A stretch of DNA of 64,000 bases from the NCBI GenBank assembly GCA_003952965.2, contig CM025853.1, positions 19,648,824 to 19,712,823 on the forward strand. Direction: 5' to 3'. A model generated the notes under the pieces. It was not told the origin of the DNA. It searched no databases and worked only from the letters and a program-made list of their open reading frames with translations. Shown here piece by piece: positions 21,601 through 33,070 of the stretch; the stretch's first letter is position 1, and every line of letters starts with the position of its first letter. Both the position numbers and the translations under genes were made by a program. The DNA comes from Morella rubra. Lineage: Eukaryota; Streptophyta; Magnoliopsida; Fagales; Myricaceae.

Positions 21601-24600
21601 ACCCTCTTGGTAGTATTCCCTTGAATGAATTCTAGATCAACTGAAGGTCTATTGTCATAGGCATCTCATACGCTGCAATAATATGGTGTTGGTCTAGTTT
21701 CCAAGGTTTTCCTAACTCGTAACACGGCTGATGTGGGTTCATGTTGTTCTGAACTTCTTAAGGATTTGGTGTCTCTATACCCGTTCATCTGATTGTTGGA
21801 AATGCTTTGACCCTTGCAGTGCTCGCCCCCCCCCCCCCCCCCCCCCCCCCCACCCCCCCTCTCTCTCTCTCTCCCCCATCCCACTCCAAAAAAAAAAAAC
21901 TCACTAAAAACAACAGCAAAAGGTTTTTTAAGATACATGTATCTGTCAGCACAGGCTGGCTGAGAGATATTTTGTTAATTGCATTCAGATTAGTAAAGTT
22001 TTCTCTCGGAAGCAAGTAAGATGATTTTCTTTTGACACTAAGTTGATCTTTTGTCCCCAGATATAGTATCTTATCGTTCTATTAGTTTTCTAAATACTGG
22101 AGTTAGCTATTGAAACATGCAATTCTCGTGATGCAGGCAAAACCTTGTAAGCATCTATGGGTGGGTGGAATTAGCCCTACTGTTTCAAAGGAGGAGTTGG
22201 AAGAGGAGTTTCTTAAGTTTGGTAAAATTGAGGATTTTAAGTTCCTTAGAGACCGCAATACTGCATTTGTCGAATTCCTTAGATTGGAAGATGCTTCCCA
22301 AGCCATGAGAAATATGAATGGGATGCGTTTAGGTGGTGACCAGATACGTGTGGATTTCCTTCGCTCACAGCCTTCAAGAAGAGTAAGTCTCTCTGTCGTA
22401 CTCAGAGATATGTCAGCTGTTAACAAGATTCATAATGACAGCTGCCATTGCATGAGTGATTCATGTTGGCTGGGAAATTTAAAATAGTTGCTTGGTGCTT
22501 ACTGTATTTTCCCAATTCATTGAGAGTCGATGCAATGTTACTCTGGAAGCCGTTAGGTACCATATCATGGATAGTGAAATTTGTTTTTGGATGGAACCTA
22601 GATGCCAAGATATCTAGCTCCTGCATTGATTACTATGTCCTTCGCTCCAAGCAAAATGGAGGAGAGATTATGTAATGTCCTTCATCTGTGCCCAAACACC
22701 TAGCTGTGGATTCATGAACAATTAGCTTTCTTAGATGCCGTAGATGTCTTTGAGATGTAAATGGTTGTACTGTTTTCTTTTCATGTCATTCCTGAAATGA
22801 GCTTATATGTCCTATGTTAATGTCAACAGGAACAGTGGCCTGACTCCAGAGATGGGCAGTTTCAGGGTAGAAGCATGGTACCTGCTGATTCCCATTTAGG
22901 TCATAAGAGACAACTGGTGAGTTTAAACCTGCAAAATCTGTTGTAATATGTATCATGATTCATAACTGTCAGTCAGTATTGACAATGTCTCAGAGGCCAT
23001 GTGTCTGTGAGGAGTTTTATTGACTGGTTCCACCCTTAGTAGTGGACTAAATCACTGGTTAACTCAAATCTAATCAGTGGTCTTCTAGGATGAACCTAGA
23101 TGGTGGATGGTAATCAGCCATAGGATTGCAGATGGCAGCATTCAACTATGACTGTCTTTTTTAATTGGGCTAGTTGTTTTAAATTTTTAAACTCTTGTTG
23201 CAGCATCCTCAGTCTTCTGGGGGGCGAAGAGGAGATGGTCAACCCAGTAACATTTTATGGATAGGTTATCCCCCTTCTCTTCAGATAGACGAACAAATGC
23301 TCCACAATGCCATGATTTTATTCGGGGAGATAGAGAGAATTAAGAGTTTTCCTTCACGACATTACTCCTTTGTGGAATTTAGGAGTGTGGATGAAGCCCG
23401 GCGTGCTAAGGAGGGGTTGCAGGGGCGGCTTTTTAATGATCCTCGAATAACCATTATGTTTTCGAGCAGTGATCTGGCACCTGGCAAAGATTACCCTGGA
23501 TTGTATCCTGCAGCTAAAGGGCAAAGGCCAGAAATGTTTCTCAACGAGCATTCATTTCGTCCTTCACAGATGGATATGATTGGTCATAATCGTCCTATGG
23601 TACCAAATAATTTTCCTGGACCATTACAAAGTATGTCGGTTAGGCCTTTTGGTCGACAAGGTAGTCTTGAACCTCCTCTGTCAGGCCCAGAATTTGATGA
23701 TTTGGCTACACATCCTAATTTTCAGGATGGTAATTTGAAAAATGTGATGGGTTCAAACTGGAAAAGGGCATCTCCTGCACCTGGGATGCTCCCTTCTCCT
23801 GCACCGGGTATTAGACTGCAAACTAGATCCGCATCTGGTGCTTGGGATGTCTTTGACATAAATCAATTTCAAAGGGATTCTAAAAGGTCTAGGGTAGATG
23901 ACTCTTTGCCCATGGATGATGTTTCTTTTCCTTTAAGAAGGATTGATGATTCTGGGTTGGGGTTGGATCAATCATATGGACATGGTTTGGTAACCGATGG
24001 AGGTGCCTCTAGTCATTTTGCAAATGCTCAGGGGAAGAGCGGCCTTAGTCCTGTAGGTGCAAGGGTCATGTCTGGAGGACTAGGTCAGGGTCGTGTTGAT
24101 AGTGATTACATTTGGCGTGGCCTTATTGCCAAAGGAGGAACACCAGTTTGTCAAGCTCGTTGCGTCCCTATAGGGAAAGGACTAGAGACTGAGCTGTGAG
24201 TATAATTTTCCTGTTCTTGTTTTCTCTCTATCTTTTTTTCCATCTCCCGTTGTTCAGGATACTGAACTAATTTCTACTTGCGAAATGAATTGTGCTAGCA
24301 TAAACTTAAGTGGTCGATAATGTGCATCCTGTTATTAATCAAGAGATGTTTCTGGAATTTGAGTACTAATAGTCTAAATTGAAAAATGGACCTTTTTATA
24401 AAAGAAAAGGTTATTTAATCTATTTTTGACTGTGTTATAAGTTGTTTTGGAAGCTGTAATAAGATGGAGCATAAGGCTGAAGTCTGTAACTGTTTTTTTA
24501 ACCAGATTTTAAACAGTTTAAAATGGAACAATTTTCCAAACACCTACAATACCACTGTCTTTGTGAAATTATGCTTTTGGAACGGTGCCGCCTTGGTTCC

Positions 24601-26484
24601 AGAAGCGTCTCTGATGGGTCAACAGTCAACGTTTCCCTCCTTCCCTGCAAAAACACGCCTCGCACAGACTGAAACCAAAACAATAAAGAAGCACAGTGGG
24701 GAGAATCCGCCACTAAACCAACACAATAAATAAGCACATTGGAGAGAGAATCCACCCTTTGCCTTGCATGCTAAAAGATGTAGGGATGGCCTGTCCATTT
24801 TCCAGGCAACCTTTAAGAATTCCTATTAACTCTGTAGGCATGATTAATATAATAGAAACACGTAAATGAGGTTTTTTTAAAGCATTTTTGTATATCTAAC
24901 ATGCTAGTCTCACGTATTTATGAGTCAGTAAGGATATCTGTAATGTACAAGAAATTTCGTCGTGCTTTCTTTTGTTCTCATATATTTGGGACATTAAACT
25001 ATATTTTCATTTGAAACTCTATACATCTTGATCTTCACACCTTTCTGTTTCTGTTTGCACTAACTGTTTTGGGAGAATAATTTAGCTGTCATTGATGTGG
25101 AAATTTTCTGTTTTGCAGTCCTGAAGTTATTAATTGCTCGGCCAGAACAGGATTAGATATGCTTTCAAAGCACTATGCCGATGCCATTGGGTTTGATATT
25201 GTTTTCTTCTTGCCAGACAGTGAAGATGATTTTGCTTCCTACACTGAATTCCTCCGCTACCTAGGTGCCAAAGACCGTGCTGGTGTTGCCAAATTCGATG
25301 ATGGGACCACCTTATTTTTGGTACCTCCATCTGATTTCTTAACTAATGTTTTGAAAGTTGCGGGTCCTGAACGTCTCTATGGTGTGGTTCTCAAGTTTCC
25401 ACAACAAGTTCCTAGTGGCCCATCCATTCCGCAGCAATCATATCATCCCATTCCTTCATCTCAATATATAGACAGACAGCAGATTCCCTCTCGTGCTGAG
25501 TATGGCCTACTATCTTCCAAGGAGGAACAAATGTTGCCCATGGATTATGGTGGCATTTTGCATGAGGACTCGAAGCTTCCTCATAAACCAGTTTTTCCAG
25601 TTACAAGTGAGTCCCCTGCAATGCAGTCAGTACCCCAAGAATACACTTCTGGTAGTGGAACATCAGTGTCCCAACCTGGAGTAACCTTAACACCTGAGCT
25701 TATTGCTACTCTAGCTTCCTTACTGCCAGGAAACGCACAGTCTTCTGCTTTAGAAAGTGCAAAGCCTGATTTAGGCACATCCTCTTTCAGGCCTTCAGTT
25801 CCTCAGGTTGCATCCAATAAAGAGGCCCCATCTCAAGACTGGAAACAGGACCATCAAACTTCTGACCACATCGGTCATTCTTTGCAACAGTTGAGGAGTC
25901 AGTTTAATCATCAAGGACAAAACCTTTCCCAGTATCAACCTTACCCAGCTGCCTCAAGCACACCAGGCCATTCATCCCCATTGGTACTTGGCGGTGCCCA
26001 AATTCAAGACTCCTCAGTAAGCTTGCCACCACAGGGTGCAATTTTGTCCCGGCCTTTGAACCAAGGTGGACAGCTTGTTGCTTCATCCCAAGTGAGGCAG
26101 CAGTATCCGCATGAAGTTCCTCCCGGGGGTCAGAGAGGCTATGGGATGGTTCATGGGGCAGAGGCTTCTGGGTTGTATAATTCAGCAGCTTTTCAGAATC
26201 ACAATGGTTCTTTGACCTCATCTGGTCAGGCTCATGGTTCTCTTCTCTCTCAGCCAGCAACACTAGCAGCTGAAAAAGTCAGCACGGAGCTTCCGAGTCA
26301 GGTGCAGCAGCTTCAATCTGCACTTTTAGGTGCTTCCCAGGGCACGCCAGATGTTGAGGCTGATAAGAACCAGCGCTACCAGTCAACACTTCAGTTTGCT
26401 GCTAGCCTTCTTCTGCAGATACAGCAGCAACAGCAGCAGCAAGCAACCACCCAGGCCGGAAGAGGATCTGGAAATCAACAATGA
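18690..26484 (+). CDS. FPA: Flowering time control protein FPA (spen family, 3 RRMs + SPOC)
   Basis: Predicted coding exons are 18690-18977, 22137-22382, 22830-22916, 23204-24195 and 25119-26484. All junctions are GT-AG and frame is kept, giving 992 residues (Arabidopsis FPA is about 900). Start: the ATG at 18690 gives a short Ser/Arg/Asp-rich leader before RRM1; the same frame is open upstream to about 18636 but has no earlier ATG. RRM1 is about 24-96 (RNP2 LWVGNL 26-31; RNP1 around 60-67), RRM2 about 103-170 (LWVGGI; NTAFVEF 137-143), RRM3 about 223-294 ([15 protein letters not shown]), SPOC about 508-633 ('[15 protein letters not shown]', '[14 protein letters not shown]'), then a Pro/Ser/Gln-rich tail ending in a Q7 run (about 973-979). 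In Arabidopsis, FPA is a nuclear autonomous-pathway protein that lowers FLC expression and promotes proximal poly(A)-site choice. No damage is visible, so it looks functional. Confidence 0.96.
18978..22136 (+). promoter_or_regulatory. FPA intron 1, candidate autoregulatory alternative-polyadenylation intron
   Basis: This 3.2-kb intron splits RRM1 from RRM2 (donor CCG|GTTTGT, acceptor GATGCAG|GCAAAA) and is much longer than introns 2-4 (447, 287 and 923 bp). In Arabidopsis, FPA represses itself by promoting cleavage and polyadenylation inside its first intron, giving a short transcript. Here an AATAAA lies at 19206-19211. The frame from exon 1 stays open into the intron until 19241, so a transcript ending soon after would encode RRM1 plus about 87 extra residues. 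The use of this site is inference. The rest of the intron has no gene. Confidence 0.55.
21826..21873. repeat. C26 tract plus CT repeat in FPA intron 1
   Basis: A run of 26 C (21826-21851) is followed by A, seven C and a (TC)n stretch, then more C and an A12 run at about 21888-21899. The minus strand is a long G-run, prone to G-quadruplex formation, replication slippage and assembly error. It lies about 265 bp before the exon 2 acceptor. Confidence 0.9.
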
Positions 26485-28600
26485 GGTAATACTCTCACTC
26501 ATGAGTTATATAATTCAATTGATACAAGCCCTGGTTTTGAGAAAATCTCTCTGCTGAAGTCTAGTGGTAGTTTGTTGGCTAACTTAAGTTGTGTATGTTC
26601 TTTCCTTTTGTTTGCATGTGGTAAACGTTCATGGTCATAAACTTTTTCTTTCTTTTGTTCTCCTGTTTTATTTTTTTCGGGGGTGTATAGTTTCATTATA
26701 ATAGGTTTCAGACAGCATTTTTGAACTATATACGGTATGATTTATTCTGGCAGCATTTTCAGATGCTGAATGAGGTCGTATATTTTGATGGGGTTGTTGT
26801 GGATGTAGATCCTTTTAAGAAGTTTTTGAGGGTTTTGGCACATTGGTTCAATGTGTGGCATTTGAAGAGAGAGAAATACAAGACGTCCTAACACTTTAGT
26901 TTGGGGCTTCGCAGTTCTGTGTTTTAGGTTCAAGAGATGGTTGGAGATCATTTTTGCCTCTCTGGCTGGCAGCATAGTTGGGCCCTTATTCTTGAAAGTT
27001 TGCTTCTGAACTAGTAAGTTGTGAGACTTTGTTCCATTTGTAAGTTTCTTAAGAGTCAGCATGTTCTGTCTTGGATTAGGTGATGTGCCATATGATTGCG
27101 GCCGATATTTTGGAAATTTTATTTAGTGGAGATGTCTGCAATCTTGGTTGATGCAGGAGCCAAGGTAGTTGTAGTTTTCATGATTGGTTTTGAAAGCTAG
27201 GAGAATTTGGCTCTAGAAAGCTTAGGAGATATGGGATCCGTGAAGGTCTGGCAAGTTTAGGTATCTATCTGATGTGTTAACTGACCATAGAAGTTACCTC
27301 TCTGACGAGTAACTGTATGCTTTTGGGATCTGCGTTCCCCCTGGTTTGAACCTCTAACGGTCCCAATGGTGTGGACTTGAGTAGCCTAAAAAGACTTGCA
27401 ACCTTTGTGCAGTTTGAAGATATAAGGTTTTTTGTCTTAGGTTCAGATTGTACTTGTACAGTTCTATGTACCTTGCTCGAGCATGCTCTTTTTGATGATT
27501 TCTCCTTTCTGTTGGCTAAATTGCTGTTTTATTGCATTCAGTGTTAGTATTAGTATATGTGTCATTGCTGGAAGGGTATTATAGTATCGTCATTATTTTG
27601 TCGATCTCATTAACATTGGGTTACTGCAATTGCATTCATCTGTCCTAGTAGGTTATACTTGGTTCTTATAGCTTTTGTGTGATGTGTGGAGCTGTTTTTG
27701 GTGATGCATCTTTGATTACTTACTTAACATAAGCTTTTCTTAACATTCATTAAATTGTAATTGTGAAATGTAACTGCACTTTGAAAGAGTTCATTGAACT
27801 TAATTTTGAAGACTAGTTTTGGTATATATGTTTAGTAACTTGATATTTGTGAATATAGAGGGATGGATATTAACTATTATGGTAGCAACTATGACCTGGG
27901 CCCCACCTATTCCCTCTTCCTATTTTTGACCCTTTTTTGAGAGGCAACACTAAGACCCCATACAGGTGTCACGTATCGATTGATGAGTTTTGGGGTAAAC
28001 ACCAACAAGTAGTTGAAGGTTCGACACAAAGATTCGCATGATTATGATTAGAAATAAGTGAGTTATAAATCTGGTGTTTACCTACCCTAATTGTTCCAGA
28101 ATATAATGACTACAGATCTCTCTTGATAAAACATATACATTTATAACTTCTCGAGTTCATTCCTTCAACTCCATGATCCTATTGATTTTTGTCAGCTACA
28201 AAATGTTATACCAAGTAGAGGTAGGAAGAGAACATGCTTCCTTGTCTATGCCTTAGCGATGGTAATTGGCGTGTCAAAACTTGAACTAATGTCTCCATGA
28301 GATGGTCTCCACCGCATAACCTAACATTGAATTGAAGTGTGCTGGGGATGGTATACTGGGACTTGAAATGCATATAAAGGAAGAGAGGTTGCCACTGTTG
28401 ACCCCTTGTGGAGAACGGAGGTAGGAGCACCCTGTGATGAGTCTTAAACTCCTAGCTTTTGCCATCGGGAAAAAAGAAATGGTATTGATCTAAGTTGGAG
28501 CTAATCTTATCGGACGCACTAGGTACTACCGTCTTCCGCTTGTATATCCTGTCGCCTGCTAGTTATACCGAGTAACCTTCCTCTTTGGAAAGAAATTGAC
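26485..28600 (+). other. FPA 3' untranslated region and downstream intergenic
   Basis: No further coding domain is seen. Directly after the stop, 'CAATGAG|GTAATA' looks like a splice donor and 'TTCTGGCAG|CATTTTC' at about 26750 like an acceptor, so a 3'-UTR intron (about 26486-26752) is possible. T-rich sequence from about 27420 to 27850 could hold the poly(A) site. From 27900 to 28600 I see no gene. Confidence 0.35.
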
Positions 28601-28633
28601 ATCAACTGAAGTGAGAACTTGGCTGACCTGACA

Positions 28634-28711
28634 CTATTTTTAATGACATCCAAATTTAGAGGTGAATAGGCTCTATTTTTAATGACATCCAAATTTAGAG
28701 GTGAATAGGCT
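28634..28711. repeat. Exact 39-bp tandem duplication
   Basis: Two adjacent copies of a 39-bp unit beginning CTATTTTTAATGACATCC (28634-28672, 28673-28711) are identical apart from the final bases. It is a recent local duplication in non-coding sequence. The flanks from 28712 to 29470 hold no gene I can support; a T18-like run lies near 29030-29047. Confidence 0.85.
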
Positions 28712-29470
28712 TAGTTAGCAAAGTAAAACCACATGTGGAAGCTAAAAAAACCAGAAAAGGAGGATTCAAACCGTGCTTTTATTCTTACAAATTTTGTCGA
28801 TTTTGGCTCTTTTCTTGTGGGTTTTTTTTTTCCTTATGTTGGTGAGTAGGTTTTTATAATGGTATTATCACTCTTGTTGATAGTTAATTTGAAGCTTTTT
28901 TAAGTTGGTTTATCAGCAGTAACATTCTAGGATTGAAAAAATTTACTCACAAATGAAGGCAATGAGACTTGAAACTTCATATACAAACTTGTTAATACTT
29001 TATATATGCCTTTCTTTCTTTTGGCCCACTTTTTTTTTTTTTTTTTTGTTCATCTTCAACTTCCCGGAAGAGAGAACAAATAGCACATCTTTCCACCTAA
29101 TAAAAGCGGGGTCGTCCAGAAGGGTTTTGGGGCTTGCTCGTAATAATGGTGTCGAAATTTATTATTGTTATTCCCAAGTAAGAGGGGTGGTGAAATCTCA
29201 TCCCTTTCAGGAACTAGATGGGTAAACCAACCGCTTGAAGCTTTATTGCTCAAAATTGACACAATTTAGTTATCTCGATCAGGCATATCTTTATGCATAT
29301 ATATATATACGAAGGCGAAGAACTCGTGACATTATGATTAATCGTCGAGTAAAAAATGGATAGATCGAAGAATCTTACTGTGGAGGCAAATCCACCTCCA
29401 AGACAGCAGGTTTAATTTCGGAAGATATTGCAGCCTTCAAGTTGTCAAAACTATATGAGATATCAAATCA

Positions 29471-29585
29471 AAGTGAACTTGACAAAACACACATGCTAAC
29501 CTCAATTGGAATGCATCTTGAAGTGAACTTGACAAAACGCTCATGCTAACCTCAATTGGAATGCATCTTGAAGTGAACTTGACAG
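29471..29585. repeat. 50-bp tandem repeat, 2.3 copies
   Basis: Units start at 29471, 29521 and 29571 with AAGTGAACTTGAC; the first two differ at only about two positions (ACACA versus ACGCT). The array is bracketed by 'GACAGCAGGTTTAATTTCGGAA' minus the last bases, at about 29401 and 29580, which suggests the flank was copied as well. Confidence 0.85.
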
Positions 29586-29721
29586 CAGGTTTAATTTCGG
29601 AATATTTTGAAGTTTTGAATTAGTTTGGAGTCAAAGCTATAGACGGTGCTGCAAGATGTACATAAAAAGCTATAGTTTGAATACGCAGGAAATGTGGGCA
29701 TACAACAAACATTCGTTATGC

Positions 29722-30493
29722 GCGCCCCCTCCCCTTTTTCTAGAGAGAGGCTTCCCCTTTTCTCTAGAATCCTCTTATTCTCCGGCCTTCTTTTTCAGCG
29801 GTAGGAGCTCCAACCCCTCTTGCCTCCCTCCTCTCCGATATGCTTTCTGGTGGTCGAGCTCTCTAATAAACCCTCCCTCTTGGTTCCTTGTTGGGTTTCT
29901 TTTCCGGCGATGTTCAAGTGTAGATCTTGGTTCTCTTGGAGATCTTCGGCAGCCACGACCAGCATGGACGGCTTTGACATTAATTGGCGCCTGCTTCTGT
30001 ACTTGCCCAGAGCCGATGCGATGGTGTGTGAGGTCCCATGCGTGTATGTGGATCTCACGCCCTTACTCCTCTTCTTTCCATATTTGAGCTTCGGTGATGG
30101 TTTACGGCATGCACGTGCCTTGGGATTAGCCTTTGCTCCTAGCAGTTCGTTCTGGCTTTATCGAGCCTTGGCCTGTCGGTGGAGGCCAACACACGTCCCT
30201 TGACGCACATGCATCTCACGTGCTTGGTGATTTCCCCTCTTGGCCAGTCCCTCTCCTTCAATCGGTATTGTCGCTTTCCTGTGTTGTCGGCTTTCCTTTT
30301 CTGTTGGTCATTTCAATTTGCTGCCCTTTGCGGGTTCTCTACCCCTTATAGGTCTGTGTATAGCTTTTTGACTCTCCTACTCGTTAGTCCATCGTCTCTA
30401 TAGAGGGTATGACTAGCCTTTTAGAGCAGGTCTTTAAACCTCCTTGATTATTAATGGAGCTGTTATGATTAAAAAAAAAAAAAAAAAAAAAAG
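29722..30493 (+). mobile_element. Poly(A)-tailed non-LTR retroposon with 17-bp target duplication
   Basis: A 770-bp segment ends in an A22 run (30471-30492). It is flanked by ACAAACATTCGTTATGC (29705-29721) and ACAAACATCCCTTATGC (30494-30510), 15 of 17 identical, the signature of target-primed reverse transcription. The left part is CT-rich and GC-richer than its surroundings, and the right end 'TTGATTATTAATGG' before the tail resembles plant L1 3' ends. No RT or endonuclease is encoded, so it is an internally deleted LINE, a SINE-like derivative or a processed transcript. Open frames of up to about 140 residues show no known domain. Confidence 0.75.
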
Positions 30494-30752
30494 ACAAACA
30501 TCCCTTATGCAATCTTTCTTCTTCTTCGCCCACTACGAAGTATACCAGGCGCAGAAACATTCGTTACGTGGTTGTGCAATTTTCCTGGTCTGTTTTACCC
30601 TTTCTCCTTATCGCCTGCAGCCCGTGATGGTCCTGGTAAATTACGGTACTGTAAAACCTAGTCACCCACCACCCAAACAACCTCCGAGAAAGATCCAGAA
30701 AGCGAAACAAACGATATTTAGTGGTTTCGACGTAACTGAACGAGAAAGGATA

Positions 30753-30801
30753 ATTGGCCCCCAACCCCCCCCCCCCCGCCCCCAAAAAAAAAAAAAAAAA
30801 A
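30753..30801 (+). mobile_element. 49-bp C-rich/poly(A) insertion with 13-bp target duplication
   Basis: A short insert composed of ATTGG, C-runs (including C13) and an A-run is flanked by ACGAGAAAGGATA (30740-30752) and ACAAGAAAGGATA (30802-30814), 12 of 13 identical. It looks like an extremely short reverse-transcribed insertion, essentially a tail. An alternative is a slipped microsatellite within a chance repeat. Confidence 0.55.
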
Positions 30802-30814
30802 ACAAGAAAGGATA

Positions 30815-32370
30815 GAGTTGCATGGGTCGTCTGTAATATGGGGTCAACTTATACGGCTTAATAATGCTTTCTTCCTGGTTATATATAGACTTGGTGCTTT
30901 CTTATTCAAATGCTTGTTGAGAGAAAGTTTTAAAGCTTTTTAAGCAAAGCAACGTGCAAAATCGAGAAATACCGCATCCCTTTCGTGCCTAACAGCCTTT
31001 ATTTATGCTCCCGAACATGTAGGTCCGTGGACTTTCTTTTAAAGCAATTGCAAATACGAAGTGGGACGGACGGACGGACGGCAAGCAAACGGGTGGTTGA
31101 CGGAGAGGGAGCTGAATTGCTGGCTGCTTCGGTTTGACTCTGCTGCTTCATCTGTACCGAGGGTCCACCTTTAGCTAGTTCAACAAAAACTAAATTGCTG
31201 GAGGCTGATGGATGTACAGAGGGCTCTTCTTTTATGGCCTTTTTCCTTTGTGTTTTTTCTTTTAATTTTAAATTTTGTTTTGTTTTGTTCAGAACTTAGT
31301 GAAGCCCTTTACTCAAAGGAAAGTTAATATTTTAGTTTTATATTGATGGCGAGTGCTCTGTGTCTTACCGAAATCACTCTTTGAAGTCAGTGTGAAAATC
31401 ATAGAAGAACAGGTGAAGGGAAGCCCCAGTGCAGCAATCTGTTGTTTAGTCTTCTTAATTTGTACGCTTGTTTTGGAAAAAATTGGAATGGCTAAAGCAG
31501 ACTCAGGGCAGCAATTGTCGTAAAGGAAATATCCTCAGAGAATAAAATTAATTTTGTCATAATATTGAGATTACTAATAAAAGTAATTAGGCATCCTTAT
31601 ATGAATATTGAATATTAAACGCTGTTAAGAAACGATATTTGATAGCGTTATATATATATATATATAAACCCCGTTAATTGATGTAGGCAGCGACGTTTTT
31701 TTCCCTAACGTTATATGTTACAGCAAATATTCCTACAAGTGCACTTAGATTTACCTATTAACTGGATATAATCTAAAAGTTTTGTTTTTGCAAAGTTCAA
31801 AAATTAGCTGTGAATCATGCAATGCGAGTAGGATATTATCATATTTCATGTTAAATTCTTAGCTAAGAATTTATTTTCAATTATTGTTTCAAAATTAGGT
31901 TGTGAAAGTAGCATGGAAATTCGATTTCAAAGTGAGCAAGGTAATAGGAGCATTTGTACTAATATTTTTGAAAAAAATGAAGAATCGCGAAAATATAATT
32001 TTTAATCTCATGGAATATAATTATTTCATAATTGTTGATATTTTTTTTGTATAAAAGAGTTATTAAGATGTACAAAATTAGTTTATATAATGTTAACAAT
32101 TATTTTGTATGCAAATATAGAATTTTAAATGCATGTTGATATCAGTATAAAGCATTATATATATATAATATTTTTTGTTTTAATTCTAAAAATATACATA
32201 ATTCTAATGCTTCTCTGCGAATATATTTTCTAATGAATTTAATTTATTGTTTGTTATTGAATTAAGTTTGTTATATTGTTTTTTCAAAACCCTAAGACTA
32301 TTCTGTTACTGTTACAGTTATATTATTTTTTCAAAACCCTCATTGTGTGTTCCTAATGATAAGGAGATAA
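30815..32370. other. Intergenic, no gene seen
   Basis: AT-rich. A GGAC(GGAC)n tetranucleotide run lies at about 31066-31082 and TA microsatellites at about 31652-31667 and 32158-32168. A TATA-like TATATATAG is at about 30881. No coding frame longer than about 60 codons has a recognisable product. Confidence 0.5.
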
Positions 32371-32374
32371 AGAC

Positions 32375-33070
32375 TAATTTTGGATGAAGCTTATCAATCT
32401 TTCTACACAGTACACCCAAGGAGCACTAAAACATATGGAAACGTAAGGGAGTCTTTCTGATGGAATAAGATGAAAAGAGATATAGCGAAGTTCGTAAAAC
32501 AATGTTGCATATGTCTGCAAGTCAAAGCCAAACACTATAAGCTAGCTAGATCATTGCAACCACTTTAAATTCCAAAATGGAAGTTGAAGCATCTTTGCAT
32601 AGATTTTGCAATAGGACTCCCTCGAGCATTGAGTGGCCAAGATGCTGTGTTGGATAGGTTGACAAAAAATGATCACTTTATACTGATCAAAGTTGGGTAT
32701 TCTATGGAGAAGTTTGCAGAGCTTTACATACAAGAGATTGTTAAGGCTGCACGGAGTATCGATGTCAATCGTGTTATGTATGATACTTACCTCTAATGGA
32801 GTTAGATTATAATAATAGTTTTCAAGCGAGCATCAAGATAGTACCGTATGAGGCTTTATATGATAGAAGATACTAGTTCGCCATTATACTGGAGTGAGGT
32901 AGGGGAAAGATAAATTTTGGGTCTGACAATTATACAGATAAAGTTAGAGAAAGTCATATATATTTTAGAAAGGTTGAAAGATTCTCAGAGTTAACACAAG
33001 ACTTAAACTAATAACTATCAAAGAAAGTTTGAATTTGAGATGGGAGATAAAGTTTTCTTGAAGATAGCCC
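32375..33070 (+). mobile_element. Gypsy integrase fragment (fossil)
   Basis: Plus-strand translation matches the integrase zinc-binding region ('HPRSTKTYGN', 'CCICLQVKA', about 32420-32540) and the start of the core ('DFAIGLPRALSG', 'LDRLTKNDHFILI', about 32600-32700), then fades into the post-core region ('KVFLKIA'-like near 33050). No LTR or other domain is attached. It is heavily decayed, and a separate fragment from that at 0.9-3.5 kb. Confidence 0.75.

Noticed and set aside
21666-22015. Frames with Gly or Pro runs in FPA intron 1
   Set aside because: They are translations of the C26 tract.
22463-22675. 70-codon frame between FPA exons 2 and 3
   Set aside because: Intronic, no conserved motif, and bounded by good splice sites of the gene.
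23354-23551. Minus-strand frame in FPA exon 4, and similar ones at 25130-25330, 25581-25778 and 25904-26263
   Set aside because: Shadows of the real coding exons; no domain and no promoter.
30444-30815. 123-codon frame containing Lys and Pro runs
   Set aside because: Joins two A-runs and a C-run that belong to separate insertions.
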